Assembly (NCBI GenBank): GCA_001513895.1
Contig: LLKO01000023.1
Span: 62,001 to 126,000 of the forward strand
DNA: 64,000 nucleotides
Direction: 5' to 3'
Origin: Graphilbum fragrans
Taxonomy: Eukaryota; Ascomycota; Sordariomycetes; Ophiostomatales; Ophiostomataceae
Under the pieces are notes generated by a model that worked only from the letters and a program-made list of their open reading frames with translations, made no database searches and had not been told where the DNA came from. Shown here one piece after another: positions 10,535 through 23,499 of this stretch. A program made the position numbers and the translations under genes. How positions within the stretch are numbered: position 1 is the first letter of the stretch; every line of letters begins with the position of its first letter.

Positions 10535-13500
10535 ATGGCGGCAACCATTGTTGAGGCGGAGAAGAAGGGCGAGACTCCAAGCTCACTCCCCGAACCGGTA
10601 GTTTCAGAAAAGGAAAATTCCAAAGAGGAAGCAGAGCAGACATCCGGATTTGAAGCCTACAAGGTACGTCCTTATGGATTGCGTAATTTTATTTGCCTTA
10701 TAAACATGGCGGAGCGGCTGAATGGCTGACTTATACAGAGGATCTTCACATTCGCAAGCCCAGCGGATCTGGTGATGCTGGCCATCGCCGGAGTGGCTGC
10801 TCTGGGATCTGGCGCCATCATGGGACTGCTCAACCTGATCCTAGGCAACTTTCTCACAACCATTGGCGACTTTACCAACGGCCAATCAGACAATACCTCT
10901 TTCATGCGTGGCGTCAAGAGGAACTCGTGCGTTTCTCGGGTTCTCGTCTCACCTTGTTTGAATTTGGTGGCTAACAATCGCTCCAGGCTCTACTTCGTCT
11001 ACCTAGGCATCGGCCGGCTCGCTCTCATCTACATTTTTAGCGTGCTCTCGACCTTCTCGGCCTACCGAATCACACGCAACATTCGCCGCAGCTATGTCAA
11101 GGCGGCCCTTAGCCAGGAAATCGCCTTCTTCGATCACGGCACGGGAGGCGGCATCGCGATGCAAGCCACGGCCAACGGCAGCCTGATCCAGGGCGGCATT
11201 GCCGAGAAGCTCGGCCTGGTGGTGCAGGCCATTGGCACGTTTGTGTCGGCATTCGTGGTGGCGTTTGCGACGCAGTGGAAGCTGACGCTGATCACGGCGT
11301 GCATTGCGCCGACGCTGATGTTTGTGATCGGCGTGACGTCGGTGTTCGACACGAAGCTGGAGATGCGCATCCTCGGCATCTACAGCCAGGCCGGCTCGTT
11401 TGCGGAAAGCATTCTCGGCAGCGCACGCACGGTGCACGCCTTTGATCTGCGCGCGCGGCTGGTGGGCAAGTACGAAAGGTATCTGGCCGACGCGCGCAAG
11501 GTTGGCAACAAGAGGAATCTGCTGTACGGCCTTTTCTTCAGCGCCGACTACTTCATCATCTATGCCGGCATAGGGCTGGCCTTCTGGCAGGGCATCCGGA
11601 TGTTCGCCCGAGGCGAGATCGACAGCATCGGCACTGTTTTCACGTACGTAGTCGGGATGTCTCTCGGTGTGAAGCGCTTCGCTAACCTGTCAGCGTTCTC
11701 ATGTCCGTCATTATTGCTGCCAGCTCGGTGACCATGGTGGCTCCCTACTCGGTGTCCTTCAGCCGTGCTGCCTCTGCTGCCGCCCAGCTTTTCGTGCTGA
11801 TTGACCGGCCGTCGGCTATCGATCCCTTCGACGAGTCGGGTGAGAAGCCCTTGTCGACGACCGGGACCATCGACATCGAGCAGGTCAGCTTCTGCTATCC
11901 GACGCGGCCCCGTACCAAGGTCCTAAACGACTTTTCGTTGCATGTGCCGGCAGGCCAAGTCACTGCTCTTGTGGTAAGTTGGTGTGAACAAGACGCTTGT
12001 TGCGGCACGGGCTGATTCGCTCTCAGGGCGCCAGCGGCTCCGGAAAGAGCACCATTGTCGGGTTGATTGAGCGGTGGTATGCGACCGACAAAGGCGTGAT
12101 CAAGCTGGACGGACGGCCGCTGCAGGAGATCAACCTTCACTGGCTTCGCACCAATGTGCGACTCGTCCAGCAGGAGCCCGTCCTGTTCAACGGCAGCGTG
12201 TTCGACAACATTGCCAATGGACTCATCGGCACCGCCATGGAAGAGGCACCGGAGGCCGAGCAGGAGGAGCTCGTTAAGGAAGCAGCCCGTCTGGCGTTTG
12301 CGCACGATTTTATCTCGCAGCTGCCCGACGGCTACCGCACGCGCATTGGCGAACGGGGGGGTCTTTTGTCCGGCGGGCAGAAGCAGCGCATCGCCATTGC
12401 GCGCAGCATCATCTCAAAGCCCAAGATCCTGCTCCTGGACGAGGCCACGAGCGCTCTTGATCCGCAAGCCGAGAGAATCGTGCAGCAGGCACTCGACAAT
12501 GCCGCCAAGGACCGGACGACGATTGTCATTGCCCACAAGCTGGCGACCGTGCGCAACGCCGACAACATTGTGGTCATGTCCAAGGGGGCCATCGTGGAAC
12601 AGGGACAGCACGACGCCCTGTTGGCGCAGGACGGAGCGTATGCACGACTCGTGCGGGCGCAGAACTTGTCGCCCACCTCGCACCACCCAAGTGCAGAATC
12701 CGGAACGGGATCCGAGTCGGCCGACAACGAAGGCGAAGACGCAGACGGCATGGATCGCGCTCTGACGAAGTGCTCGACGGCCGAGGAGCAGGCACGCGTG
12801 GCGCGCAAAGACCGCGACAACTACGACAACCACAAGGCGTTTGGGGTGGCCCGGGCGATTGTCAAGATTGTGCGGGCAACGCCGGAGCTCAACGTGGTGT
12901 ACGCCCTGCTGGCGGTGATGTCTGTGGGAGGAGGTGAGTGATGCGAAACAGGATGACTCTGGGTCTGACATCTGCTGCGACAGTGACTAACAGAACAGCC
13001 ATTCTGTTCCCGGCGCAGGCGCTCCTCTTTGGCAAAGTGGTCGAGGTCTTCAGCCTGACGGGGTCGGAGCAGATCAAGCGTGGCAATTTCTTCTCTCTCA
13101 TGTTTTTCGTGGTCGCCATCGGCATCGGCGTCGTCTATTTTGCTCTGGGCTGGTGCAGCAATATTGTGTCCCAGGTAGGTCTTAGAGCCTGCACCCCCTG
13201 TCGTCGATGCACACGCTCACAATACAGACACTGAACCAGAAACTTCGACGGGATCTGTTCGACGGCATGTTGCGCCAGGATCTCCAGTTCTTCGACCGCC
13301 CCGAGAACACTGTTGGTGCCGCAGCCAGCCGGCTAGATTCGTATCCGCAGGCGATGCACGAGCTGATGGGCATAAACATCATGATTGTGCTAGTGGCTGT
13401 GCTCAGCGTGTTGGCCTGCAGCATCCTCGGCATTGTGGTGTCGTGGAAGCTGGGACTGGTGGGTGTTTTTGGCGGCATCCCGGCCATGGCTGCGGCTGGG

Positions 13501-14958
13501 TATCTGCGAACACGCCTTGACGCCAAGATGGACCGCGACACGTCGAAGCGGTTTGCCGGCAGTGCCTCTGTGGCCTCGGAAGCGATCACGGCCATCCGTA
13601 CGGCGTCGTCTCTGGCGATCGAAGGCCGTGTTCTGAGCAAGTACACGCAGGAGCTGGACAAGGCGATCCGGGTGTCGACCCGGCCGCTGCTGGGCAACAT
13701 GGCCTTTTTTGCGCTGACACAGACTCTGGACTACTTTGTGCTGGCTCTTGGGTTTTGGTGAGTGCTGGCTTGTCCTCTGGATCTCTGGCCTGATTCTCCG
13801 ATCTCAATCTCTAACACCTTCAGGTGGGGTTCTACCCTCTCCTCTCGGGGAGAAGTTTCCTTCTACCAGTTCATGGTCTCGTTCATGGGTGTCTTCTTCT
13901 CTGGACAGGCCGTGGGCCAGATGTTTGGTTTCTCGAGCAGTAAGTGTCCTCGCCTGAGCGCTGGACATCAAGATACTAACCAACAGGCGTCACCAAGGGC
14001 TGCAACGCCATCAACTTCTACTTCTGGCTCCAGGGCCTCGAGCCGGCCATCAAGGAAACATCTCTCAACTACAACAGTGCCCCTGCCAAAGGTGCTCAGA
14101 ACATTGCCCTCGACAAGCTCAAGTTTTCATATCCGCTGCGGCCAGATACCCGTGTGCTCCAGAGAGTCAGCCTCGACGTAGGTTCTGCTGTCAATGTTTT
14201 TCTGTGTTTCTGTGTTTCTGTTTTCTGTTTTCTGTTCTTCTATCCCCCCCATCAAGCACACCTTCTTACATATCCAGGTCCACCCTGGCCAGTTTGTCGC
14301 CCTGGTCGGCGCCTCTGGATGTGGCAAGTCGACCGTCATCGCCATGCTGGAGCGCTTCTACGATCCCACGAGCGGCATCCTCCGCATCGACGACAGCCCG
14401 CTGCCCTCGCTCAACCCGCGGCTCTACCGGCGACAGCTCGCCCTCGTGCAGCAGGAACCAGCGCTGTATCCCGGCAGCATCCGCGAGAACATTGCTTTTG
14501 GCATCGACGAGTCCAACGAGGGACCGGCCTCGGACGCCCGCATCGAGTCCGCCCTCAAGGCCGCCAACGCTTGGGAATTCGTGTCCTCGCTGCCCGACGG
14601 CGTGCAGACCCCCTGCGGAACGTCGGGTAGCCAGCTTTCAGGGGGCCAGCGGCAGCGCATTGCCATTGCGCGGGCGCTGATCCGCGAGCCAAAGGTGATT
14701 CTTCTAGACGAGGCGACGAGTGCCCTCGACACCGAAAGCGAGCGCATCGTGCAGGCGGCCCTGGCCAAAGCAGCGTCGGCTGGCGACAAGATCACCATTG
14801 CCGTGGCGCATCGGCTGAGCACGATCCGGAATGCCGACCGCATCTGTGTGTTTTTCGGTGGACGGATCGTGGAGGCGGGCTCGCACGACGAGCTGATTGC
14901 GCTTGGCGGCATGTACAGCCAGATGTGCCAGGCCCAGAGTTTAGAGAAGGGGGTGTAG
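10535..14958 (+). CDS. Full-length ABCB (MDR/P-glycoprotein-type) exporter
   Basis: Ten exons: 10535-10663, 10739-10926, 10987-11643, 11694-11973, 12027-12933, 12999-13174, 13228-13757, 13824-13939, 13987-14177 and 14278-14958, giving 1284 residues, the usual size for fungal Mdr1/Pmd1-type pumps. Order is TMD1-NBD1-TMD2-NBD2. NBD1 has Walker A GASGSGKS (about 419-426), signature LSGGQKQR (about 531) and Walker B ILLLDEATSALD. NBD2 has GASGCGKS (about 1069), LSGGQRQR (about 1177) and VILLDEATSALD. Both nucleotide sites look intact, unlike Ste6- or Cdr-type pumps with a degenerate site. The protein should export hydrophobic compounds across the plasma membrane or into vacuoles. Two intron junctions lie next to the NBD1 Walker A motif and the start of NBD2. 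The neighbouring divergent Zn2Cys6 gene is the likely regulator. Confidence 0.92.
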
Positions 14959-15229
14959 CGGACGCGAGAGTGGCAGCCTGTTTGATAAAATAGAGAGCAT
15001 AGACATAGACTGTACCATAGGCTAGATGTATCTGTTGTAATAGACAGTCCTCAGACATCCGAATCACACGCATTCGACATGTATTTCATCACAGAAGAGT
15101 ACCTCCCACACACTCAGAATCAATTCATACAGCCTTGCCTTTATCCTGTGATTTTCCTTTACCAAACGCCGGAAGTGCAGCTATCATACAATGTTACAAT
15201 GTAGAGATTTATACGTCGTACATACCCGC

Positions 15230-17710
15230 CTAAACAGCCCCCCCATCTACCTGCTGCACCGTCTCCGTGTTCAGCAGCTCATCGCCGAGAACCCGCTGCT
15301 CCGCACGCTCGTGCTTCTCGGCCATTTTGCGGATGTTCTGCACCCGACGCTGGCGGCTCTCGGGCACAAACGTCAGGTTGTCGAGGTACTCGGTGATCTT
15401 GGCCTCGACGAGGCTCTTGACGTGGAACGCCAGCTTCTGGCTGACAAACACGCCCACATACCGGTAGCTGAGCCACAGGTACAGCGTAATGGCCTTGTGC
15501 AGTGCTTCCAGGCGCAGCAGGTACTGCTGAGGCCCCTGTGGGAACGACTCGCGCGACGCGTCGAGGATCTCGAGGTTGATCTCGGGGATGTCGAGCAGGT
15601 GGCCGCTGCTCATGTTCGAGACGCAACGGGCCATGGCTTCCAGCACCTCTTTTTGGCCGGGATCCCGCAGCGAAATGGGCGCGGAAATAAAGACACAGCG
15701 GTCCTGGATGCTGAGCGGAAAGGGCTGGATGATGTCGGCCACCTCGACGGAGCCCTTGGGCGTGCACAGCATGAAATGGCCGGACACCTTGGCCAACTCG
15801 CGCATGCGCAGCAGCACAAAGCTGAAAGGCGTGTTGGGCGGGAAGTAGCGCGAAATGCGCTCAATGGCCGAGGTCGGCGGCTGGATGCCGGCCTTTTCGA
15901 TCTGCTCGGCCTCGTTGAAGAACGCTCGCCGCACCACGTCCAGGTCCTCGTCTTCGAGCGTGGCCACGAACCCAGTCTGGCGTTCTTCAGGCTTTGTCGT
16001 GTTTGCCGTGTTTGCCGTGTTTGCCGTGTTTGCTGTCATCGTCGTGTCTATCGTGTTTGTCTTGCTGGCTGACGCCCCCTCGTTCATCGCTTTCGCAGCG
16101 GACCGGAATCGGCCGGCGCGGCCGCCAATCTGCTTGATCTCCGGGACCGAGAGCGTGCGGAACGACACGCCGTCGTGCTTCATGGCCGTCTCGAAGATGA
16201 CGCGCTTGATCTCGAGGTTGAGGCCCATGCCAATGGCGTCGCTCGCCACCAGAAAGTCGTAGTCGTTGTCGGGGTCGTTGAACAGCGCTGCCTGCTGGGC
16301 GCGCGTCTCCGGCGGCAGCGAGCCGTACACAATCGCACAGCGGCGGCCGGTCATCGTCTCGATACCTGCCTTGAGCGTGTGCAGGCCGACTCGCGAAAAC
16401 GAGACCACGGCGTCGCCCTTGCGCAGATTCGAAAAGTCGCCGCGCAGGCTGTCCCGCATCGTCTGCAGCTCGTTGAGCCTCTGGTACCGATGCACCACAC
16501 ACCTGTCGCCAATGCGCGCACACATCGCCCGGATCAGGTCCACGGTGCGCTCCTCGCCGCACAGATGCACTTCTCGTGCCTGGACGCCCAGGAAAGCCTG
16601 CGTCCACGCCCAGCCGCGATCCACGTCGGCAATCATCTGGATCTCGTCGATCACCGCCACATCGACGCGCCGGTTCAGCGGCGTCATTTCCACCGTGCAG
16701 CTCTGGTACCGCGGCTCTCCTAGGCTGCTGCCGCCGTCGCTCGTTTCGCCCCGGCTCTCGTCCACCGGAATCCGCTGCTCTTCGCCCGTCACCAGCGCAC
16801 ACGGCTTGCCCTTGGCTGTAAACCGCGCATAGATCTCGTGCGCCAGCAGCCGCAGCGGCCCGGCATAGATCCCCGACTCCGCCCGCTCCAGCGCCTGCAG
16901 CGCATGGTATGTCTTGCCTGAGTTGGTCGGGCCCACGTGCAAATGGATGGTCCGCTGCATCGTGCGCGTGGCCGGAAACCACTCGTAGGGGTACCGCAAA
17001 TCCGCAATGTCCGTCTGCAGCGATGTGACCGCCGCCGGCTGTGTCGCCTGCAGGATGAAGCTCTGGAAGGCGTACTTGAGCTCCTTGCTCAGCCCGGACG
17101 CATCGCCGCGCACAAACGCATTGCGCAGGCTCCAAAAGAGCGGGTTGTCTTTGCGCGCCACCTCGCCCTTGATCGCCTGCCGGATGCATATGGCCATTTC
17201 CTGCCGGAACAGCTGCGCCTGCCGCTGCACGTCGTTGTGGCTGTGCAGGCCCAGCGCCTGGTACTCCTTGTGTGTCGTCGAGAACACCCCCATGTCGCGC
17301 ATCATCATGTCGAACCGCGCCCCCAGCAGTGCTCCAAACGTGTTGTATTTCTTCTTTGTCTGCGGGTTGTCGCGCCCACGCTGCGGGCTGCTTCGCATCG
17401 GCATTTCTTCGAGGTCGCGCCGTATGATCGCAATGCTCCGGTCCCGTCGTGACGGCTGCTCACACCCCAACATTAGCTCCCGTCATCCACCCCAGAAAAA
17501 ACGAGGACGAAAAGAACCTACTGTTCTTTGGATGTAGGAATCGAGGACAGCCGTGCTCATTAGCCTCGCCAAGCACTGAGGCCGCGGCCTCGCAGCCTTC
17601 GTAACGCCCCAGATGACGTTCATGACACCAACATACACAGCGACGTTGTGGGCAAAGCGGGCATCGTGTGTGGCGTCTGTCTCTATCCGCTGTCTGCTCG
17701 TGCTTCGCAT
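15230..17710 (-). CDS. SUV3: Mitochondrial ATP-dependent RNA helicase SUV3
   Basis: Two exons, 17710-17522 and 17455-15230, give 804 residues. SUV3 is the helicase of the mitochondrial RNA degradosome, working with the RNase II-like Dss1. Motifs seen: I (GPTNSGKT), II (DEIQM), a region reading SRVGLHTLK, GSLPPETRAQQ, VASDAIGMGLNLEIKRVIFE and VI (QIGGRAGR). The first exon is Arg-rich and lacks a long acidic run (MNVIWGVTKAARPRPQCLAR is a good presequence candidate), so the true start may be that internal Met rather than the ATG at 17710. Directly after motif VI there is a low-complexity insert with four TAN-type triplet repeats (16000-16035) that is not part of the family core. The C-terminal region is complete. 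Confidence 0.9.
16000..16035 (-). repeat. Four 9-bp tandem units inside SUV3
   Basis: Units of tgtttgccg (last copy tgtttgctg), in frame, encoding repeated Thr-Ala-Asn in the insert that follows helicase motif VI. Likely a replication-slippage microexpansion tolerated in a surface loop. Confidence 0.85.
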
Positions 17711-18229
17711 TCGCAAAAATTGATGATGTCGTTGCCATCGCTTTTTTAGCGGCCGCGTTCCACCAGGCCCACCGTGAGCCCGCTTAACTGCATGCCCAAA
17801 AGATATACCGCTTTGTTCATCATGTGGGGCGTATCCTCCATCTACAGGATTATGATCTCGCCTGCCTTTTTATGTTTTTGTTCGTTTCTTCATTTTAATT
17901 TAGAACATAATACCACATAGTGAACCGTTGACCCAAATCATAATCTCCAACTTCCAATCTACATAAATCAAAATTCAGCCACAAAGCAAACAGCCAAATG
18001 CCTCGCTGATCTAGACAAAACACAAACTCAATCCCAAAAGGCCAGCTAAACGGCTGTGTCACTAAACCAAGATTCTACCCTTTCCCCTGGAGTCACCTCA
18101 GCTTCTCCACCGTGTTTTTTCGTTTTTCGTTTTGTGTTTTTATTTTGTTATGTGTTTTTGCCGTTCTTCGGTTACCTGCGCGCCGCACCTACTGAATTCA
18201 CCCTCTGATGCTGTTATCTCCCTTTCTTG
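17711..18229 (+). other. Intergenic, nothing recognised
   Basis: 519 bp holding the SUV3 promoter (its minus-strand upstream region) and the 3' flank of the large orphan-family gene. T-rich from 17860 to 18150. No gene-like frame. Confidence 0.5.
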
Positions 18230-21200
18230 TCATCCCGTTGTCGCCATGTTTTCGTGAGAGTTGGCTAGTTCTTTGAAACTTATCCTGGGTTTTACCTCCG
18301 CCGCATCCGAGGATCTATCAGATCCCCCCGAGCGCGATCCTTGTTGTGTGAAAGCATCTGGTCCATCGGGATTATCTTTGAAGTACCGAAATTCACCGGC
18401 GCTCAAGGGTCTTGGATCCGGAGATTGTAAGCTAGAAGAAGGTGTGCCTGCACTTAGATCACATGAATTCGAGGGGCTACTCATGCTTGATGCACTCGAG
18501 TACACATGGTCAGGAACCTGCAGCCATGATTGGACCGGGCTTGAGCTCAGAGTGCTTGCCGTTTCTCCTGTCCTGCCAATGCTCAAGGTTTCAAGCGCAA
18601 AGAAAGACCCAGACGGAGCTGCCTCTTTACCCTTCCCCTTCCAGGCGGTACTGTTCTTTTTCAACAGGTTCTGGGACATTCCAAAAAGCACCGCCCCGTT
18701 GTGAGGTACATTGGTGGCGGAAGTCGCTTCGTTTCTCCTCTTCGATTTTGCTTTCTGCCAAGCCTGTACCCGCGAAGGGCATCTTGACTGAAGATTGTAT
18801 GTGCATGTAGCAAAGGCACCGCCTGGGTTGATCCATTCCAAGTTTTCTCCAAGCGTCCACCGCTCCTGGCCCTCTCCCGATGCAGTTGCACGCATTTTCA
18901 GCCTTTCAAGGTCAGCAACCGTTGTTGCAAGAAGATCTCGGCCTTTCGGCGCCGGTGCGTTCCAGTAACAAGTGCTACAGGGTTTGCCGCTAGGCTGCGG
19001 TGACAGAAGATCGCCAAACCCACGTCCGAATAGTACCACCGCATGTCTGTCGCGAACAAAATCAGACCAGCCTTCACCATTGTCAAGAAGCTCGGTGGCC
19101 TTAGGTACTAATGGATCTGACCTTGTTGCAAGATCAAAGAAATCAAATCCCTCGAATTGGCGCCATGGGGAGTTGCGTATCTTGATTCTGATTCCGTTTG
19201 GACGTGCGTCTTCCCGGTGGTCGATGATCTGTTCTAACATGCTGAACATATCCATCACGCGGTCCCGAAAGGTATACTTCTTACTGTCTCCAGACGCCGT
19301 CCCATCGCCAATGTTCTTCGGCCGAATAGGAAGGAGAAGGTTGTTCTCGTCGGTAAGTACATCAAAAGATGCTTCATGTCCAGCCAAGATTTTAGAGGAA
19401 TCTACTTCCACAAGCTTAGTGGGGTCGAAAAGAAAATGCCGCTTCAAGATTCCTCTAGAATCCTCGGCAAGTGATGTTCGAACGAGATGCAGAAGTGCAC
19501 TTGACCCGTCGACTAGCCACGCAATATGATCACCTACATCATGGAGAACAACGAGTTTCTTGTTGATCCATTCCATGTCTCCAAAGTAATCATTGCTACG
19601 GCGTTTAATCGACAACGCCTTGTCATTCTTGCTCAACAAAAAGCCGAGTGTTGCCCCAATGTATTGGCTGGCTTGGATTTCAACTTTGTCGAGTGCGAGT
19701 ATAACGCTCGGTTTGGGAAGCCGCGAAGGTTGTATAGCCATAGTAGCATCTGGGTGACCAGCATAATTAGTGATCTTGTCGCACCAACCAATTATATGGC
19801 GACCACGCTCCAAGTCTCGGAAGGTCAGGTCTTCGAACAAGTCGATGCTGTCGTCTACTCTGCTGTCGGAGTAGGCAATCCTGGAACCGTCCTTGTTTTC
19901 TATGAAGTGCCAGACAACTATGTTGTCAGAACACCGCGTCGGGAACATCAGTGTCGAGAAGCCCTTGAGGCATAGACGTCCACCAAATCGAACAATTTTT
20001 GAAGCACCTGCCATAGCAGTAGCGATACCGAGTGGTATATCCAATCCCGCATAGCCCTGCGGCCGGTTTAGAACAGGGAAGCCTTCCGCAATCACGAAAC
20101 CGTGAAAAAGATCGTGCCAACATTCACCGCCGTCTATGGATGTGGGAGAGCGCTTTATGGTTGTCTCCGAGAATTGGATATTGAATCTGAGTTGTGCAGG
20201 TGATCGTTCCGATTGCAAGGTTATTGTTGCTTTGCAGGTTGAGCCGCCGCCAGAAGCAGGCGGACACCGTAAAGCTGCCCCAAGCCATGCCAGCTGCTGG
20301 CCAACTTCAGCAACAGAACCGATGGCACCGACCACACCAACCCGGACTAAGCCAGAATCGATGGTAAACAGCACCCGTGTGCCATCAGGAAAATTGGTTC
20401 CATGGCATTCATCAGGCTGTGTAGCAAGATCATTGACAGTATTGAGAAACTGAGAACATGTAGAAGGCCATGTTTGCTTCATGTACCCAAAACAAGTGAG
20501 AGCTTGCACAGAGCTAGCATTCCCTGTAAAGGTGATTGCATCGGCCATTGCGACCTTTGGTGAATCCTCGCGAGCTTGCGCTGCCAGGAAGGCAGCAGGG
20601 TCCCATTCCAGAACAAATTCGGCGTTCACTTCATAGTCGTCAGTCGCACCGCTTCTCAAGGACGCTGCAAGGATTGCATCCCTTATTGAACGCATCGCTA
20701 CTGGCTCTGTCATAGTGAGCTCAATATCGTTGCGAATCTTGGACAGGAGCCATGAGTAAGCCTTAGAAGATGATATGATACGGTGGTATGGCTCCGTCTT
20801 TCTCGTTACGTATGCAATTTTCTGTTCTGATGTGGTTTGCGATTCACCTTTTCGCCGCAAAGAACGTTTAGCATTGTTAGCTCTTTGGATCTTCACTTGA
20901 AATCCATAGTATGTTCCTCTGTCCCGGAAATTGTTGTTATTGGTGCCTTGATAATGATTTGTATCATAAGGAGCCGTGCGTTCAGTGACCTTTTCCGCGA
21001 AGAACTGGACAACTTTCAAAGTTTCAGATACTGCAGTCCACATTATTTCCATATGCAAGTTCGTGACTTCTTGTAGACTGAATTTGAATGAAAAATCTCC
21101 GAGTCTGCCAAATAAAATAGTCTGGATCAAGTCCGCATGCTGATAGCAATAAGATGGTGTTAGATCTTCGATCAGCCTGTCTGCAATCACTATAGCAATT

Positions 21201-21678
21201 GTGGTGGATGCTCCTCTATGATCTCCGGAGTCGCTAAAACATTCATCTTGCACACTACTCCAAGAGGCGGCGTGGAATCTTTCTAGCTCCAACCCTTGAG
21301 TGTCGGCTACTTTCTTGGACTTCTGGACTTCTTCTTCGCTCAACCTTGCTGGTATTTTAAGGGGTGCAAGGAAAGGGTACTTGAGGCGTAATGATGGAAC
21401 AAAGGGGTGGGAGACGGGAGTCGTTGCGTACAAGGCTGGGGTTTTCACATGTAGGGAGTCGTCCGCTCCTTTCCCATGATGAGAGTTTCCTAAATGTCAG
21501 TTCGTGCTATTCGCTTTGATTTGAACATGGCCCTACATGTAGAGACCTGAAACTTACTAGTGGCCAGCGCATATTCTGCTTCTTCCTCCCGCTCTTCCCC
21601 CATGTCCCCCGCTTCCGCCGCCGATGGTGTCGTGTGGTCATCACCACTTGAGTGGCTTCTCTTCTCCGTATTTCCCAT
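18230..21678 (-). CDS. Large protein of a widespread fungal family of unknown function (1126 aa)
   Basis: Two exons, 21678-21558 and 21489-18230. The small first exon begins MGNTEKRSHSSGDDHTTP and joins through a GTAAGT...TTTAG intron; the long frame alone would lack an ATG. I recognise the layout of a multi-copy family of big ascomycete proteins without assigned function: a block reading GECWHDLFHGFVIAEGFPV with GLDIPL and LCLKGFSTLMFPT (about 490-550), then VVWHFIENKDGSRIAY, then LVVLHDVGDHIAWLVDGSSA and LLHLVRTSL (about 700), and FRDRVMDMFSMLEQIIDH (about 790). The last 250 residues are Ser/Pro-rich and look disordered. There is a cysteine pair CSTCYW near 900. No catalytic motif, P-loop or membrane segment is visible. 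The family often varies in copy number between strains, hence an accessory or self/non-self role has been imagined, but nothing here proves it. Confidence 0.8.
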
Positions 21679-23394
21679 ATTTAAGAGAAATTCTACGGAG
21701 CTTCTTCAGTCGTTAGCCTCGGGGTTGTGGATGTCGGTCAACGAGATTGTGGAACGGATCACCTACTCGTACGGGCTCAAGTGAAGATGGTGAAAGCTTC
21801 ACCACTCGTAGACCAAACGTCTTGCCTTCATTCCTTGTCACATTGATGAGCAGAAGAAGCAGCGAGATGGTGGGAAAGGTAGATTCTGTGAGTGAATCCA
21901 AAGAACAAAATGCAGGAGATAAGACACTGTGTGTATGTGGCAACGGATGGAAGAAACTACCGGCAAGATGCTAGAGCGGGACTATACAGAAAACTGTACG
22001 CGAGAAGTGTTGTCCTAAAATACAAGGATGGACGACTCCTTGGTGTCTCTTAGCCGTACTGGGAATTTGCTCATGCTGGGATGTCTTGAAGTTTATAGCA
22101 ATGTGAGGGGGTTGATATATCACGACCCGTTATCTTTAGGCAATGCACAGCCACAACAGCGTTTGCCCGAGAATACGACACCGCGCGGCACAAAAACGCC
22201 TTGTCAGCTGCGTAATAGATGAGTTGTAGTGGCAACCTTGCCCGATATGTACCCAGTTAATGTGGATGCACAGTAACGGAGGCTTTCGTTTTTGACTGTG
22301 TAGTCCAGTTGGCAGAGGCCCACTTATCCGAAGTGAAACAGACAGCTTTAGTCACGGTTTACTAAGATTTAGCGCTCCAGGGCAAAAATCTTACCAACAT
22401 CTCTCATTCTACCATGACATGATGCCTACTCGTATCTTGCACACAACAACTCGCACCATGTCCTGTTTACGGCGCTGTCGGTCCTCCTCGGGTATGGCGA
22501 AGGCACAGGAATGCGAAAGGAAGATGGGTCAGTAGCACCGAAATTCCAGCGACGGCGGCACTCCATAGTCTTTCAGGGGACTCGAAGGAAAATACCGAGG
22601 AAGTGGGCCTGTTTCTCTGGTGCATCCAGCGCTGATTGGGCCGGTATGCCTTTGATCCTATGGACTGGTCGTAGGACAGACTGGGGCGATTGGCGGGTTC
22701 TGAGAGATACAAGCACGCCAGTTGCACCGAGAGAAACGAAGGTTATCCCAACCTCCTAAAGATCCCCAACTAAGGAGATTAAACGGTCTATTGGGGTGAC
22801 CAGCGCCGTTACCGAGAATGCCAGTGGCCCGTTACCTGCTATCGGGGAGAGGAAAATGCGGTGCTACGCGAAAACGGGCGTTGATCGAAATCAATATGCC
22901 ATCCTACAAGTACGAGGCCATGGCCTAGCCCGTAGTGAGTAGATTTGTTGGCTCTCGGTCTGGGGGAATCCCTTGCATTGGGACTGGCCCTCCTTCTAAG
23001 GTCGCCGATAGCTTTGGCATTTCCCAAGCCCAAAACCCAGGAACAAGGATTTGGAAGTGTAAGCGCTGGGGCGACCTCCACTACACTATTTTACAACCAT
23101 ATATGTAGCAGTGGTTGCTAACTAATGCTCACACTCTCGTACCCTTCATGGTAGCCATGACATGCACACACATAGCCAGACAACATCCTCGACCTCACCA
23201 CGACACCCCCGATTCTCAGAGCATCCAAGGACCACTGGGATCGAACTTCAGCGCAAGAACACCACACGGTCATCCGAAACCTCTGCAGGGTCCTCCCCAC
23301 TCGTTCCCGTCCTCTCTAGTTGTTTCTTGCGAATGACCTCTCGAGAGTTGCATTTTCCTGCATGTCTGAGTCTTTCCCTGCTCCCCGTCTTGTC

Positions 23395-23453
23395 TCTTCT
23401 TTCCTCTCCCTCTCCCTCTCCCTCTCCCTCTCTCTCCCTCTCCCCCCTCTCCT
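23395..23453 (+). repeat. Polypyrimidine (CTCCCT)n low-complexity tract
   Basis: Nearly pure C/T over about 60 bp with ctctccctctcc-type units. Simple-sequence DNA; possibly triplex-prone, but no function is implied by position. Confidence 0.8.
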
Positions 23454-23463
23454 CTTTGACCTA

Positions 23464-23499
23464 TAGACCAGGTGTCTCAGCTAGACCAGGTGTCTCAGC
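23464..23499 (+). repeat. Perfect 18-bp tandem duplication
   Basis: Two adjacent identical copies of tagaccaggtgtctcagc. No flanking gene explains it. Confidence 0.85.

Noticed and set aside
16000..16035. CRISPR-like or other spaced repeat array
   Set aside because: Units are directly adjacent, coding and without spacers; no cas gene, and the organism is a eukaryote.
23395..23453. Transposon end or telomere-like repeat
   Set aside because: Plain CT low-complexity DNA without terminal inverted repeats, target duplication or TTAGGG units.
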